In this document: positions 1 to 9,555 of the stretch, piece after piece
How positions within the stretch are numbered: the first letter of the stretch is position 1
Layout: each line of letters opens with the position of its first letter
NCBI RefSeq assembly: GCF_018139485.1
Contig: NZ_JAGSNF010000003.1
Location: 310,001-374,000 of the forward strand
Reading direction: 5' to 3'
Length of the DNA: 64,000 nucleotides
Source of the DNA: Phycicoccus avicenniae
GTDB taxonomy: Bacteria > Actinomycetota > Actinomycetes > Actinomycetales > Dermatophilaceae
The notes under the pieces: model-generated
Seen by the model: only the letters and a program-made list of their open reading frames with translations
Told to the model about the DNA's origin: nothing
The model's database searches: none
Program-made: the position numbers and the translations under genes

Positions 1-2
1 CC

Positions 3-887
3 GGCCTCCTGGAGCGTGCAGGGGTGCACGTGCGCACCTCGGTCGCCGACATCGGCCGGCCCGTGCTCCTCGGCGACGTCGCGGTCCACCCGCTCCCCTA
101 CCTCGAGCCGTCGCTCGTGGCCGACGCGCTCGGCGCCACCGAGCGCAGCCACGGCGCCGTCGTCCGCGCGGCGATGGACCGGGTGCGGGACGACGTCGCG
201 ACGCGCGGCGGCCGCAGCGTCGTCATGGCGCACGCCTTCGTCAGCGGGTGCGCGACGAGCGAGTCCGAGCGGGACATCGCGGTCGGCGGGGTCTCCGTCG
301 TCGCTCCCGACGTCTTCGACGGGGTCGACTACGCCGCCCTCGGGCACCTCCACGGCCGGCAGGCCGTCGACGAGCACGTCCGGTACAGCGGCTCGCCGCT
401 CGCGATGTCCTTCGGCGAGGCGCGGCAGCGCAAGGGCTCCCTCCTCGTCGACCTGTCCGGGGACGAGCCCGTCGTCGAGGAGGTCGACGCACCGGTCGGG
501 CGACCGCTCGCGGTCCTGCGCGGCCGGATCGAGGACCTCCTCGCGTCCCCCGAGCACCGCGAGGCGGAGTCGGCCTGGTGCCAGGTCACCCTCACCGACG
601 CCGCGCGCCCGCTCGGGGCGATGGAACGCCTGCGCCGCCGCTTCCCGCACACCCTCGAGCTGCGCTTCGAGCCCGAGGGCGCCGCCGCGCCGCTGCGCCC
701 CTACGCCACCCGGGTCGCCCAGCGCTCGACCGTCGACGTCTGCTGCGACTTCCTCGGCCACGTCCGTGGCGGGCGCGCCGCCGACGACGAGGAGCAGGCC
801 CTCGTCCGCGAGGCCGTCGAGGCCGCCCGGCTGGCCCGCGGCGCCACCGACGACGAGGGTCGGGCCCGGTCCGTGGGGGCGGCGTGA
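3..887 (+). CDS. sbcD: Exonuclease SbcD, C-terminal part (5' end outside window)
   Basis: Nuclease subunit of the SbcCD (Mre11-Rad50-like) complex, which opens DNA hairpins and processes double-strand ends in the cytoplasm. About 294 residues are visible, read in frame from base 3. The GHLH metal-binding motif of calcineurin-like phosphoesterases lies near base 346 and a second conserved His occurs in VVMAHAFVSG. The N-terminal Asp/His motifs (D-x-H, GD, GNHD) must lie upstream of the window. A GTG at base 24 is internal, because family members are about 380 residues and coding sequence continues to the window edge. The stop overlaps the sbcC start (GTGA), so the two are co-translated. The family call is secure; the true start cannot be seen. 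Confidence 0.93.
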   Translation, partial: GLLERAGVHVRTSVADIGRPVLLGDVAVHPLPYLEPSLVADALGATERSHGAVVRAAMDRVRDDVATRGGRSVVMAHAFVSGCATSESERDIAVGGVSVVAPDVFDGVDYAALGHLHGRQAVDEHVRYSGSPLAMSFGEARQRKGSLLVDLSGDEPVVEEVDAPVGRPLAVLRGRIEDLLASPEHREAESAWCQVTLTDAARPLGAMERLRRRFPHTLELRFEPEGAAAPLRPYATRVAQRSTVDVCCDFLGHVRGGRAADDEEQALVREAVEAARLARGATDDEGRARSVGAA

Positions 888-3800
888 GGATCCACCGCCT
901 CGAGGTCGAGGCGTTCGGGCCGTTCGCCGGCCGGGTCGAGATCGACCTCGACACCGCCGCGGGCGCCGGGCTCTTCCTCGTCCACGGCCCGACTGGCGCG
1001 GGCAAGACGACGCTCCTCGACGCCGTCTGCTTCGCCCTCTACGCCGACGTCCCCGGCGCCCGGGGTCGGCACGGCCTGCGCAGCGACCACGCGGCACCGG
1101 ACGTGCGGCCCGAGGTCGTCCTCGAGCTGACGGTCGGTGGCCGGAGGCTGAGGATCACCCGCTCCCCCGCGTGGGACCGCCCGAAGAAGCGGGGCAGCGG
1201 GACGACGTCCGTCCCCGCCTCCGTCGTCCTCGAGGAGCGGGTCGGGTCCCGGTGGGAGGGTCTCAGCCACCGCAACGACGAGGTCGCCGACCTCGTCCTC
1301 GACCTCCTGGGGATGGGGCTCTCGCAGTTCGCGAGCGTCGTGCTGCTCCCCCAGGGCGACTTCGCGACGTTCCTGCGGGCCGACCCCGAGGCCCGCCGCT
1401 CCCTGCTGCAGCGGCTCTTCGACATCTCCGTCTTCGCCGACGTCGAGCAGTGGCTCGTCGACGCCCGACGCCGCTCGGCCGCCGACGCGGAGGGGGCCCG
1501 CTCGGCCCTCGACGCCGAGCTGCGCGTCGTCGAGGAGCTCCTCGGCTCCGTCGCGGACGAGCACGAGCACGGCCCCGCCGTCGTCGACGAGGCCGACCTC
1601 GCCGGCCTTCCGGACCGGGTGCGCGGGGTGGCCGACGACCTCGCCCGGCGGGTCGGTGAGGCCATGGCCCGGCTCGACGCCGCCGAGCAGGTCGAACGGG
1701 CCGCGGTCGCCGCACACGACGAGGCGAGCACGACCCACGAGCGGCAGGAGCGCGCGGCGCGGGCCCGCCGGCGCCTCACGGCCCTCGAGGCCGACGGCGA
1801 GGCCCACGCGGACCGGGTCGCACGGCTCGACGCCGCGGACCGCGCCGCCACCGTCCGCGGGCACCTGCGCGCCGAGCAGCGCCTTCGCCAGGAGGCCGCC
1901 GACGCCCGGGCCCGGTGCGAGCGGGCCCGGGGACCGCTCGTGGCGTCCGGCATGCCCGCGGACCGGCCGGCCGTCGCGGTCCTGCGGGACCTGCGCGACC
2001 TCGACCCCGCGGCCGCCGAGGTCGTCACGTCCCGGCAGGACGCCGCTCGGGTCGCCGCGGAGCTCGCCGGGACGGCGGAGCGCCGCCTCGCGACCGCCGA
2101 GGCAGCGACGGCGGCACAGGCCGCCCACGCCGAGGCCGTGGCGGCCGCCTCGGACGCCGGCGAGCGGGTCCGCGTCCTCGCTCGCGCCGCGGAGGGCGCC
2201 GACGGGCACGAGGAGCGGGTGCGCCGGCTCGAGGCGTCCGCGTCGACGCTCGACGACCTCGAGCGGGACCGGTCGGCCCGCGAGGACCTCGTCCCGGCGC
2301 TCCTCGAGGCGCGCGAGCACGTCGCGGACCGCCGCGAGGCGCTCGTCCTGCTACGCGAGCGGCGGGTCGACTCGATGGCGGCCGAGCTCGCGGACGCCCT
2401 CGTCGACGGTCGCCCGTGCACCGTCTGCGGGGCCACCGAGCACCCCGCCCCCGCCGCGGCCGGTGACCGGGTCAACGACGCCGCCCTCGAGGACGCAGAG
2501 TCGCGGCTGACGGAGGCGTCCGAGCGGCTGGACGCCCTCGCCGGTGAGGCGCGCCGCCTCGAGGCGGCCGTCGAGACCCGGGAAGGGCTCCTCGAGGGCA
2601 GCACCCGCGCGGAGGTCACCGCGGCGCTCGACGACGCCCGCGCGGCCCGGGCCGCGGCCCGAGCCGCCACCGCCGAGCTCGCTGGAGCGCAGACCGCCGA
2701 AGCCGTGTCCCGGGCCGAGGCCGAGGGGCGGGGCGGGGAGCACACCCGGGCCCTCGCGACGCTCGACGCGCTGGACGCCCGGTCCGCCGAGCTCGAGACC
2801 GACGCCGAGCGGGCGGCGTCCGCCCTCACCGCGGCCACCGATGCCCACGCCGGCTGTCCGTGCGGCTCGGCCGACGCCTCGTCCCACGACACCGTGCGCG
2901 AGGCCCTGGAGGCCCTGCGCCGCGCCGAGGAGGCGCTCGGGGGCGCCGAGGAGCGGCTCGCCCGGGCCGAGGTCGACCTCGCGGCGGCCCTCGCCGACGC
3001 GGGCTTCGAGACCGCCGAGGACTGCGCAGCCGCCGCGCTGCCGACGACGGAGGCCGACCGCCTGCGCGACGCCGTGCACGAGCACGTCAGGAGTGCCGAC
3101 GCCGCGCGGTCCGTCCTCGCCGAGCCCGAGGTCGCCGCGGCCCTCGCCCTCGACCCGCCCGACCTCCCGGTCCTCGAGGACGCCCGGGCCGGTGCCCGGC
3201 GCGAGGTCCTCGGCGCCCACCAGCAGCTCGAGGCGTTGCGCCGGGCCGACCGGGCCCTCGGCCGGGTGGCGCCGCGGGTGCTCGGTGCGTGCGAGCAGGT
3301 GGCGGCGCTGACCCACCGCCACGACCGGCTGCGCGACCTCGCGGACACCGTCGTCGGCACGAGCCCGGACAACACCCTGAAGATGCGGCTCACCTCCTTC
3401 GTCCTCGCCGCTCGGCTCGAGGCGGTCGCGGCCCGCGCCAACGAGCGGCTCGCGGTCATGGGCGGGGGCCGCTACGTCCTCGAGCACAGCGACGACCGGG
3501 TGGCCGGCGGCAAGCGGTCCGGGCTCGGGCTGCGGGTGCTCGACCAGTGGACCGGGCGGGCGCGCGACACCGCGAGCCTGTCCGGGGGCGAGTCCTTCAT
3601 GGCCTCGCTCGCGCTGGCGCTCGGCCTCGCGGACGCGGTCCGGGAGGAATCCGGCGGGCTCGACCTCGGCACCTTGTTCGTCGACGAGGGCTTCGGCAGC
3701 CTCGACGACGACAGCCTCGAGCAGGTGCTCACCGTCCTCGACGGCCTGCGCGAGGGCGGGCGGGCCGTCGGCGTCGTGAGCCACGTCGCCGACCTGCGCA

Positions 3801-3889
3801 CCCGGGTCCCGCACCAGGTGGTCGTCGAGAAGGGGGTCGCCGGCAGCACCGCGTCCGTGCGCGTCGCGGACGGCGCCCCCGCCGCCTGA
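884..3889 (+). CDS. sbcC: Exonuclease SbcC, SMC/Rad50-type ATPase
   Basis: ATPase subunit of the SbcCD nuclease, about 1001 residues, the normal family length. Walker A GPTGAGKTT is at residues 35-43. Long Ala/Arg/Glu-rich coiled coils occupy roughly residues 180-500 and 530-830, separated by a zinc hook (C512-x-x-C515, PCTVCG) close to the midpoint. The ABC signature SLSGGESF is near residue 898 and Walker B LFVDEGFGSLD near residue 935. The GTG start overlaps the sbcD stop by 4 nt. A second close Cys pair (GCPCG, near residue 657) lies in the distal coil. The gene is convergent with gcvP, 34 nt away. Confidence 0.96.
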   Translation: MRIHRLEVEAFGPFAGRVEIDLDTAAGAGLFLVHGPTGAGKTTLLDAVCFALYADVPGARGRHGLRSDHAAPDVRPEVVLELTVGGRRLRITRSPAWDRPKKRGSGTTSVPASVVLEERVGSRWEGLSHRNDEVADLVLDLLGMGLSQFASVVLLPQGDFATFLRADPEARRSLLQRLFDISVFADVEQWLVDARRRSAADAEGARSALDAELRVVEELLGSVADEHEHGPAVVDEADLAGLPDRVRGVADDLARRVGEAMARLDAAEQVERAAVAAHDEASTTHERQERAARARRRLTALEADGEAHADRVARLDAADRAATVRGHLRAEQRLRQEAADARARCERARGPLVASGMPADRPAVAVLRDLRDLDPAAAEVVTSRQDAARVAAELAGTAERRLATAEAATAAQAAHAEAVAAASDAGERVRVLARAAEGADGHEERVRRLEASASTLDDLERDRSAREDLVPALLEAREHVADRREALVLLRERRVDSMAAELADALVDGRPCTVCGATEHPAPAAAGDRVNDAALEDAESRLTEASERLDALAGEARRLEAAVETREGLLEGSTRAEVTAALDDARAARAAARAATAELAGAQTAEAVSRAEAEGRGGEHTRALATLDALDARSAELETDAERAASALTAATDAHAGCPCGSADASSHDTVREALEALRRAEEALGGAEERLARAEVDLAAALADAGFETAEDCAAAALPTTEADRLRDAVHEHVRSADAARSVLAEPEVAAALALDPPDLPVLEDARAGARREVLGAHQQLEALRRADRALGRVAPRVLGACEQVAALTHRHDRLRDLADTVVGTSPDNTLKMRLTSFVLAARLEAVAARANERLAVMGGGRYVLEHSDDRVAGGKRSGLGLRVLDQWTGRARDTASLSGGESFMASLALALGLADAVREESGGLDLGTLFVDEGFGSLDDDSLEQVLTVLDGLREGGRAVGVVSHVADLRTRVPHQVVVEKGVAGSTASVRVADGAPAA

Positions 3890-3923
3890 GCGACGGGGGC
3901 CCGCGGGCAGCCCCTTCCCGCCG

Positions 3924-6800
3924 TCAGTCCTCGAAGGCCTCCGGCGTCGGGCAGGAGCACACGAGGTTGCGGTCGCCGTACGCCCCGTCGATGCGGCGCA
4001 CCGGCGGCCAGTACTTCGACGCAGCGTCGACGCCGTCCGGGTAGGCGGCGGTGCGGCGGTCGTACGGGTGGTCCCAGTCCGCCGTCAGGCACTCGGCCGT
4101 GTGCGGGGCGTGACGCAGGGCGCTGTCCGCGACGTCGACCGTGCCCTGCGCGACCTCGTCGATCTCTCTCCGGATCGCGAGCATGGCGTCGCAGAAGCGG
4201 TCGAGCTCGCCGAGGTCCTCGGACTCGGTCGGCTCGACCATGAGGGTGCCCGCCACCGGGAAGGACATCGTCGGGGCGTGGAACCCGTGGTCGATGAGCC
4301 GCTTCGCGACGTCGTCGACGGTCACCCCCGTCTCCTTCGTGATGCCCCGCAGGTCGAGGATGCACTCGTGGGCGACGAGGCCGCCGTGCCCTGCGTAGAG
4401 CACCGGGAAGGCCTCCCGCAGCCGCGCCGCGACGTAGTTCGCCGACAGCACCGCGACCTCCGTGGCCCGGGTCAGCCCGGCCCCGCCCATGAGCCGCACG
4501 TAGGCCCACGAGATCGGCAGGATGCCGGCCGACCCGTACGGAGCGGCCGAGATCGGCCCCACCCCGGTCTCCGGCCCGGCGTCGGCGTCGAGCGGGTGGT
4601 TCGGCAGGAACGGCGCGAGGTGCTCGCGGCACGCGACGGGCCCGACCCCGGGCCCACCGCCGCCGTGCGGGATGCAGAACGTCTTGTGCAGGTTCAGGTG
4701 CGAGACGTCGGCGCCGAACCGACCGGGCCGGGCGACCCCGACGAGCGCGTTGAGGTTGGCGCCGTCGACGTACACCTGGCCGCCGGCGTCGTGGACCATG
4801 GCGCACAGGTCGGTGATCGTGTCCTCGAAGACGCCGTGCGTCGACGGGTAGGTGACCATGATGGCCGCGAGCGTGTCGCGGTGCTGCTCGACCTTGGCCG
4901 CGAGGTCGTCCATGTCGACGTTGCCGCTGCTCGGGTCGGTCCCCACGACGACCACCTTCATCCCCGCCATGACCGCGCTCGCGGCGTTCGTGCCGTGCGC
5001 GCTCGAGGGGATGAGGCAGATCCGGCGCTCGTGGTCGCCCGCGGCCCGGTGGTAGGCGGCGATGGCGAGCAGCCCCGCGAGCTCGCCCTGCGAGCCGGCG
5101 TTGGGCTGGAGCGAGACGGCGTCGTAGCCGGTGATCTCGCACAGCCACGACGACAGCTCGTCGACGAGGCCCCGGATGCCGCGGGTCTGCTCGTGCGGCG
5201 CGAACGGGTGCAGCGCCGCGAACTCCGGCCACGTCACCGCGACCATCTCGGTCGTCGCGTTGAGCTTCATCGTGCACGAGCCGAGCGGGATCATCCCGCG
5301 GTCGAGCGCGAAGTCGCGGTCGGCGAGCCGGCGCAGGTAGCGCAGCATCGCGGTCTCGGACCGGTGGGCCGAGAAGACGGGGTGGGTGAGGTAGTCGCTC
5401 GTGCGGGCGAAGGACCCCGGCCACGCGGGGGCGGCGACCTCGACCCGGCCGGGGGCCTCGACACCGAAGCCCCGGCAGACCTTGCCCAGCACGACGAGGT
5501 CCGTCGTCTCGTCGAGGCTCACGAGGACGGTGTCGTCGTCCCGGCGCCAGACGTTGACGCCCTCGGCGAGGCACGCGGCGACGAGCCGCTCGGCCTCGCC
5601 CGGCGCGCGGACGGCGAGGGTGTCGAAGAACGGCGCGTCCCCGAGGTCGTACCCGCCGGAGCGGAGGGCCGCGGCGAGGGCGCTGGCGTGCCCGTGGACA
5701 CGCAGGGCGATCGCGCGCAGCCCTTCGGGACCGTGGTGGACGGCGTACATGCTCGCCATGACGGCGAGCAGCACCTGGGCGGTGCAGATGTTCGACGTCG
5801 CCTTCTCGCGGCGGATGTGCTGCTCCCGGGTCTGCAGCGCCAGCCGGTAGGCCGGGGCGCCGTCGGCGTCGACCGAGACGCCGACGAGGCGGCCCGGCAG
5901 CGTGCGCTCCAGGCCCTGCCGCACGCTCATGTAGCCCGCGTGCGGGCCACCGAAGCCCATCGGGACCCCGAACCGCTGCGTGGTCCCGACGGCGATGTCC
6001 GCGCCCCACTCCCCCGGCGGCGTCGCGAGGGTCAGGGCGAGCAGGTCGGCGGACGCGGTGACGACCGCCCCCGCCTCGTGCGCCGCGTCGGCCAGGGCGC
6101 GGTGGTCGCGCAGCGAGCCGTCGAGGCCCGGGTACTGGACGAGGACGCCGAAGACGTCGCGGTCGCCCGCCGCGGCCCGCAGCGCCTCGACGGAGTCGAC
6201 CCCCTCGAGGTCCGCCTCGACGACCTCGAGGCCCAGCGGCAGCGCCCGGGTCCGGACGACGGCGAGGGTCTGCGGGAAGACGTTCCGGTCGACGAGGAGC
6301 ACGGCGTCGGCGGCGACCTTCGAGCCGCGCCGCATGAGGGTCATCGCCTCGGCCGCGGCCGTGGCCTCGTCGAGGAGGGAGGCGCCCGCGACGGCCAGCC
6401 CCGTGAGGTCGGAGACGACGGTCTGGAAGTTGAGGAGGGCCTCGAGGCGTCCCTGCGAGATCTCCGGCTGGTAGGGCGTGTAGGCGGTGTACCACGCCGG
6501 GTTCTCCAGGACGTTGCGCTGCACGACGGCCGGCGTCACCGTGCCGTAGTACCCCAGGCCGATGAGCGAGGTCACGACCCGGTTGCGGGCGGCGACCTCG
6601 CGCAGCTCGGCGACGACGGCCTGCTCGGAGGCGGCCGCCTGCACGTCGAGCTCACCGGCCGCGCGGATGCCCGAGGGCACGGCCTTGTCGACCAGCTCGG
6701 CGAGCGAGCCGGCTCCGACGACGCCGAGCATCGTCTCGATGTCGCTCTCGCGCGGACCGATGTGGCGGGCGGCGAAGTCGGGAAGGGCGGGGGTACTCAC
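3924..6800 (-). CDS. gcvP: Glycine dehydrogenase (decarboxylating), P-protein
   Basis: PLP-dependent P-protein of the glycine cleavage system. It decarboxylates glycine and passes the aminomethyl group to lipoylated GcvH (encoded at 9556-9942). It is a single-chain type of about 958 residues. The N-terminal start region reads [14 protein letters not shown] and the PLP lysine is in [13 protein letters not shown] near residue 705, followed by the glycine-rich loop. The frame stays open upstream through the riboswitch, but the GTG at 6800 is chosen because GGAGGT lies 7 nt ahead of it and the protein then begins as in other family members. Expression is predicted to be glycine-controlled by the aptamer at 6857-6963. 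No gcvT is in the window. Confidence 0.96.
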   Translation of the reverse strand: MSTPALPDFAARHIGPRESDIETMLGVVGAGSLAELVDKAVPSGIRAAGELDVQAAASEQAVVAELREVAARNRVVTSLIGLGYYGTVTPAVVQRNVLENPAWYTAYTPYQPEISQGRLEALLNFQTVVSDLTGLAVAGASLLDEATAAAEAMTLMRRGSKVAADAVLLVDRNVFPQTLAVVRTRALPLGLEVVEADLEGVDSVEALRAAAGDRDVFGVLVQYPGLDGSLRDHRALADAAHEAGAVVTASADLLALTLATPPGEWGADIAVGTTQRFGVPMGFGGPHAGYMSVRQGLERTLPGRLVGVSVDADGAPAYRLALQTREQHIRREKATSNICTAQVLLAVMASMYAVHHGPEGLRAIALRVHGHASALAAALRSGGYDLGDAPFFDTLAVRAPGEAERLVAACLAEGVNVWRRDDDTVLVSLDETTDLVVLGKVCRGFGVEAPGRVEVAAPAWPGSFARTSDYLTHPVFSAHRSETAMLRYLRRLADRDFALDRGMIPLGSCTMKLNATTEMVAVTWPEFAALHPFAPHEQTRGIRGLVDELSSWLCEITGYDAVSLQPNAGSQGELAGLLAIAAYHRAAGDHERRICLIPSSAHGTNAASAVMAGMKVVVVGTDPSSGNVDMDDLAAKVEQHRDTLAAIMVTYPSTHGVFEDTITDLCAMVHDAGGQVYVDGANLNALVGVARPGRFGADVSHLNLHKTFCIPHGGGGPGVGPVACREHLAPFLPNHPLDADAGPETGVGPISAAPYGSAGILPISWAYVRLMGGAGLTRATEVAVLSANYVAARLREAFPVLYAGHGGLVAHECILDLRGITKETGVTVDDVAKRLIDHGFHAPTMSFPVAGTLMVEPTESEDLGELDRFCDAMLAIRREIDEVAQGTVDVADSALRHAPHTAECLTADWDHPYDRRTAAYPDGVDAASKYWPPVRRIDGAYGDRNLVCSCPTPEAFED

Positions 6801-6856
6801 GGACGGACCTCCAGGGGCAGACGGCGTCGACGTCTCCCCCTCTGTCGGGCCGTGAC

Positions 6857-6963
6857 GCTCCTCCAGAGGTGCCTGTGCCGTGCGGTCCCTGGCGCCTGAG
6901 AGGTTCTGGGGAGATTTGCCCCTTCGGCGCCCCGACGACGATCGCCGGGGACTCTCCCGCACG
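6857..6963 (-). promoter_or_regulatory. Glycine riboswitch (single aptamer) upstream of gcvP
   Basis: Read on the minus strand, this leader shows the conserved glycine-aptamer blocks in order: GGGAGAGTCC, then GCCGAAGGGGCAA, then CTCTCAGGC followed by GGGACCG, and the closing CTCTGGAGGAG. Only one aptamer is seen; the next 55 nt to the gcvP ribosome-binding site have no second copy. It probably acts as an ON switch that raises gcvP expression when glycine is abundant. The motif match is direct; the control mode is inferred from the family. Confidence 0.92.
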
Positions 6964-7034
6964 GTGTGAGCGGCGGTGCCGAATCTACCACCGGCCGCGC
7001 GGCACGAGGGCCGGCGCGGCGGGGCCGGGACGGG

Positions 7035-7613
7035 TCAGGCCAGGCGCGCGGCCCGGCGGGCGCTGAGCTCGTCGTCGGGGTGCTCGCCCGCGCCGTCCTG
7101 CTCGGCCCGCTCCCCGGGCAGCTCGGACAGCTCGCCCTCGACCTCGCGCCAGACCCGGCCGACGGCGATCCCGAAGACGCCCTGGCCGCCCTGGAGCAGG
7201 TCGATGACCTCGTCGGTGGAGGTGCACTCGTAGACCGAGGCGCCGTCGCTCATCAGGGTGATGCCGGCGAGGTCCTCGACGCCGCGGTCCCGCAGCACCT
7301 GGATCGCGCCGCGGATCTGCTGGAGCGAGACGCCGGTGTCGAGGAGCCGCTTGACGACCTTGAGCACGAGGATGTCGCGGAAGCCGTAGAGCCGCTGGGT
7401 GCCGGACCCGCCGGCGGAGCGGACCGACGGCTCGACGAGCCCCGTGCGGGCCCAGTAGTCGAGCTGGCGGTAGGTGATCCCGGCCGCCTGGCACGCCGTG
7501 GGGCCGCGGTAGCCGACCTCCTCGTCGAGCTCGGGCAGGTCGTCGGAGAACAGCATCCCCTGCGCCGCCGCCGGGACCTGGCCCGTGCGTCGCGCCTCTC
7601 CTGTGGAGCCCAC
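7035..7613 (-). CDS. MerR-family transcriptional regulator
   Basis: A 192-residue DNA-binding protein with a MerR winged helix-turn-helix at about residues 33-105 (ITYRQLDYWARTGLVEPSVR, then RLYGFRDILVLKVVKRLLDTGVS in shorter blocks), followed by a small C-terminal domain and an acidic tail. It is the positional and sequence counterpart of mycobacterial Rv1830, which lies between the DUF151 gene and gcvP. The GTG start is supported by AGGAGG 9 nt upstream. It has its own transcription unit: the 153-nt gap to the DUF151 gene holds AT-richer promoter-like sequence. No ligand-binding cysteines are visible, so it is not a typical metal sensor. The target is unknown. Confidence 0.9.
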   Translation of the reverse strand: MGSTGEARRTGQVPAAAQGMLFSDDLPELDEEVGYRGPTACQAAGITYRQLDYWARTGLVEPSVRSAGGSGTQRLYGFRDILVLKVVKRLLDTGVSLQQIRGAIQVLRDRGVEDLAGITLMSDGASVYECTSTDEVIDLLQGGQGVFGIAVGRVWREVEGELSELPGERAEQDGAGEHPDDELSARRAARLA

Positions 7614-7766
7614 GCCTACCTCCTGGATGCCGCCTGACGGAGCGACTCTACGCCGGGAATGACATAGGCGTCACTCTCCGGTCACTTCTGTGACAGGTGT
7701 GAAACTAGAGGCGCATGTGACGGCGGTCAACGACCGTGGCCCCGACGCCCTCGGCGTGTCGCGCCC

Positions 7767-8258
7767 TCAGGAGTCGCTCTCGGTGTCGAAGTCGTCCGCC
7801 GACACGTGGTCGAGGAACTCCTTGAACTTCTCCACCTCGTCGTCCTCGGTCTCGGTCATCTCGACCCCGGCCTCGGCGAGGAGGTCCTCGTCGGCGACGA
7901 TGTCGGCCCCTGCCCGGAGCGCGAGGGCGATGGCGTCGGAGGACCGGGAGTCGACGTCGGTGCCGCCCTCGGCCGCTCCCCCGTCGATGTCGAGGACGGC
8001 GTGGAAGACGCCGTCCTCGAGCGAGGTGATGCGCACCCGGGTCAGGGTGTGGCCGGTCTCGTCGATGACCGACCGCAGCAGGTCGTGCGTCAGCGGGCGC
8101 GGCGGCACGACCCCTTGCTGGGCGTAGGCGATGGCCGTGGCCTCCGCCGCCCCGATCCAGATCGGCAGGTAGCGGTCGCCGTCGCGTTCGCGCAACAGCA
8201 CGATCGGGTTGTTCGTCGGCATCTCGACCCGCACCCCGAGGACGTCCAGGACCTTCAT
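7767..8258 (-). CDS. Bifunctional nuclease family protein (DUF151)
   Basis: A 163-residue DUF151 protein. The family includes plant and bacterial proteins reported to have DNase and RNase activity; the role in actinobacteria is undefined. The conserved core is visible in LLRERDGDRYLPIWIG (residues 21-36), in the Ala-rich ATAIA segment and in RSSDAIALALR near residue 105. The C-terminus is strongly acidic. It is the counterpart of Rv1829, between ftsR and the second MerR gene. The ATG at 8258 has no Shine-Dalgarno sequence but lies 6 nt after a TACGGT hexamer, suggesting a leaderless mRNA of its own even though ftsR is just upstream. Confidence 0.92.
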   Translation of the reverse strand: MKVLDVLGVRVEMPTNNPIVLLRERDGDRYLPIWIGAAEATAIAYAQQGVVPPRPLTHDLLRSVIDETGHTLTRVRITSLEDGVFHAVLDIDGGAAEGGTDVDSRSSDAIALALRAGADIVADEDLLAEAGVEMTETEDDEVEKFKEFLDHVSADDFDTESDS

Positions 8259-8264
8259 CCCGTC

Positions 8265-8270
8265 ACCGTA
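8265..8270 (-). promoter_or_regulatory. Candidate -10 box of the DUF151 gene (leaderless)
   Basis: TACGGT on the minus strand ends 6 nt before the ATG at 8258. Transcription would start at or next to the start codon. No ribosome-binding site intervenes and no clear -35 is seen. Confidence 0.45.
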
Positions 8271-8291
8271 CCCCGCGAGGACGACGGGTCG

Positions 8292-8975
8292 TCAGGTCCC
8301 CTCGTCGAGCCCGTTGCGCACGAGGGCGGCATGCAGCGCGAGGGCGTGCCGCACGAGGTCCTCCCGGGCCTGCACCGCCGCCTCGCCGCGCAGCGCGCCC
8401 GTGGCCTGCTCGAGAAGCCCCACCTCACGGTCGGCCGCGGTCCGGAAGGCCCGCAGGTGACGCAGCTCCAGGCCGTACGGGGCGAGACCGGCGACGGCGC
8501 GCGCGGCGCGCACGTCGGCGGCGCCGTGCAGCCCGGCGCGGTCCGGGCGGAGCATCCCGTGGTCGACGAGCTCGTCCACCTCGGGAGCGGTGAGGCCGCA
8601 CGCCGCGACGAGCTCGTCGCGGGTGAGCCGGAGGACGGCCCCGCCACTGACCGCACCGGCGTCCGGGAGCGCCGGGTCGTCGATGACCCGTGGGAGCGCG
8701 GCGGGCCGGTCGGGGCCGGCGGGCTCGAGTCCGCGGTCGGCCTGGGCGAGGGCCTCCTTGATGACCCGCAACGGCCAGAAGAGGTCGCGCTGCGCCCGCA
8801 GGACGTACCGCAGCCGCTCGACGTCGTCCTCGGTGAAGCGACGGTAGCCGGCGCCGGAGCGCTCGGGGGTGACGAGACCCTCGGACTCGAGGAAGCGGAC
8901 CTTGGAGACCGAGACGTCGGGGAACTCCTCGGCGAGGGCGCGCACGACCGCCCCGATCGTCAGGGCCGCGGCCAC
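8292..8975 (-). CDS. ftsR: MerR-family cell-division regulator FtsR
   Basis: A 227-residue MerR-type regulator matching the FtsR family (Rv1828 in Mycobacterium, FtsR in Corynebacterium), which activates ftsZ and influences growth. The N-terminal winged HTH shows the family signature EEFPDVSVSKVRFLESEGLV and RRFTEDDVERLRYVLRAQRD. A helical domain of about 130 residues follows. The GTG start at 8975 follows the garA stop by 8 nt, so it is probably translated from the garA transcript. A clear Shine-Dalgarno is missing, which also fits coupling. The gene context garA-ftsR-DUF151 is conserved across actinobacteria and supports the assignment. Confidence 0.9.
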   Translation of the reverse strand: MAAALTIGAVVRALAEEFPDVSVSKVRFLESEGLVTPERSGAGYRRFTEDDVERLRYVLRAQRDLFWPLRVIKEALAQADRGLEPAGPDRPAALPRVIDDPALPDAGAVSGGAVLRLTRDELVAACGLTAPEVDELVDHGMLRPDRAGLHGAADVRAARAVAGLAPYGLELRHLRAFRTAADREVGLLEQATGALRGEAAVQAREDLVRHALALHAALVRNGLDEGT

Positions 8976-8983
8976 CGCCGGGG

Positions 8984-9442
8984 TCAGCCCTGCGCGGCCG
9001 CGTAGAAGACGAGGCGGAACTTGCCGATCTGCACCTCGTCGCCGGTGCCGAGCGTCGCCTCGTCCACGAGGTCGCGGTTGACGTAGGTCCCGTTGAGGGA
9101 GCCGACGTCGGAGACCTGGAAGGTGTCGCCGGTCCGCCGGAAGACCGCGTGCTTGCGCGAGACGGTGACGTCGTCGAGGAAGATGTCGCTGTCCGGATGA
9201 CGCCCGGACACGACCTCGTCGTCGTCGAGGAGGAACCGGGCCCCGGTGTTCGGGCCACGGAGGACGACGAGGAGCGCGGTGCCGGGACGCAGGGCCTCGA
9301 CGGTCGCGAGGTCGGCCTTCGTGAGGGCGTGCTCGCCCTCACCCGTCTGCTCGGGCCGGGTCGACCCCTCGACGGCCTGGAACCGCATCGTCGTCGGCTC
9401 GGCCGCGGGCGCGGGACCCTGCTCGCGCTCGTCGGTGCTCAT
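8984..9442 (-). CDS. garA: FHA-domain glycogen accumulation regulator GarA
   Basis: A 152-residue forkhead-associated protein (GarA/OdhI). In relatives it binds and inhibits 2-oxoglutarate dehydrogenase, inhibits NAD-glutamate dehydrogenase and stimulates glutamate synthase, until Ser/Thr kinases PknB/PknG phosphorylate an N-terminal Thr. The FHA domain (about residues 50-150) has GRHPDSDIFLDDVTVSRKHA and DVGSLNGTYVNR, nearly identical to the mycobacterial protein. The kinase-target motif is recognisable as EPTTMRF with T17-T18. An AAGGAGGAGG ribosome-binding site precedes the ATG. It lies just downstream of gcvH and upstream of ftsR. Confidence 0.95.
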   Translation of the reverse strand: MSTDEREQGPAPAAEPTTMRFQAVEGSTRPEQTGEGEHALTKADLATVEALRPGTALLVVLRGPNTGARFLLDDDEVVSGRHPDSDIFLDDVTVSRKHAVFRRTGDTFQVSDVGSLNGTYVNRDLVDEATLGTGDEVQIGKFRLVFYAAAQG

Positions 9443-9481
9443 GGCGCGCTCCTCCTCCTTCTCGTGACTCGAGGTCAGCCC

Positions 9482-9487
9482 ACCCTA
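9482..9487 (-). promoter_or_regulatory. Candidate -10 box of garA
   Basis: TAGGGT on the minus strand lies 39 nt upstream of the garA ATG, leaving room for a short leader carrying the strong AAGGAGGAGG site. Position-based inference. Confidence 0.35.
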
Positions 9488-9526
9488 AGGGACGCGGGGA
9501 CCCCGCGTCGTCCCGATCCTCGGGCA

Positions 9527-9541
9527 GCCCCCGGCGGGGGC
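9527..9541 (-). terminator. GC hairpin after gcvH
   Basis: The 15-base palindromic GC run (GCCCCC then GGGGGC around a short loop) lies 15 nt after the gcvH stop and before the garA promoter. A second small hairpin is at 9491-9509. There is no T-tract, so termination is only a suggestion. Confidence 0.35.
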
Positions 9542-9555
9542 GCCGCGGTGGGTGG

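Noticed and set aside
16-1659. Frame of 547 codons overlapping sbcD and sbcC
   Set aside because: Ser/Arg/Pro-rich shadow of two confirmed genes in another frame.
6801-6856. Second glycine aptamer between the first and the gcvP start
   Set aside because: None of the conserved blocks (GCCGAAGGGGCAA, CTCTCAGGC) recur.
4068-6899. Very long open frame antisense to gcvP (over 900 codons)
   Set aside because: Composition is Arg/Asp/Val/Gly-rich with no domain signal; the opposite strand encodes a full, motif-complete GcvP. Long antisense frames are expected at this GC content.
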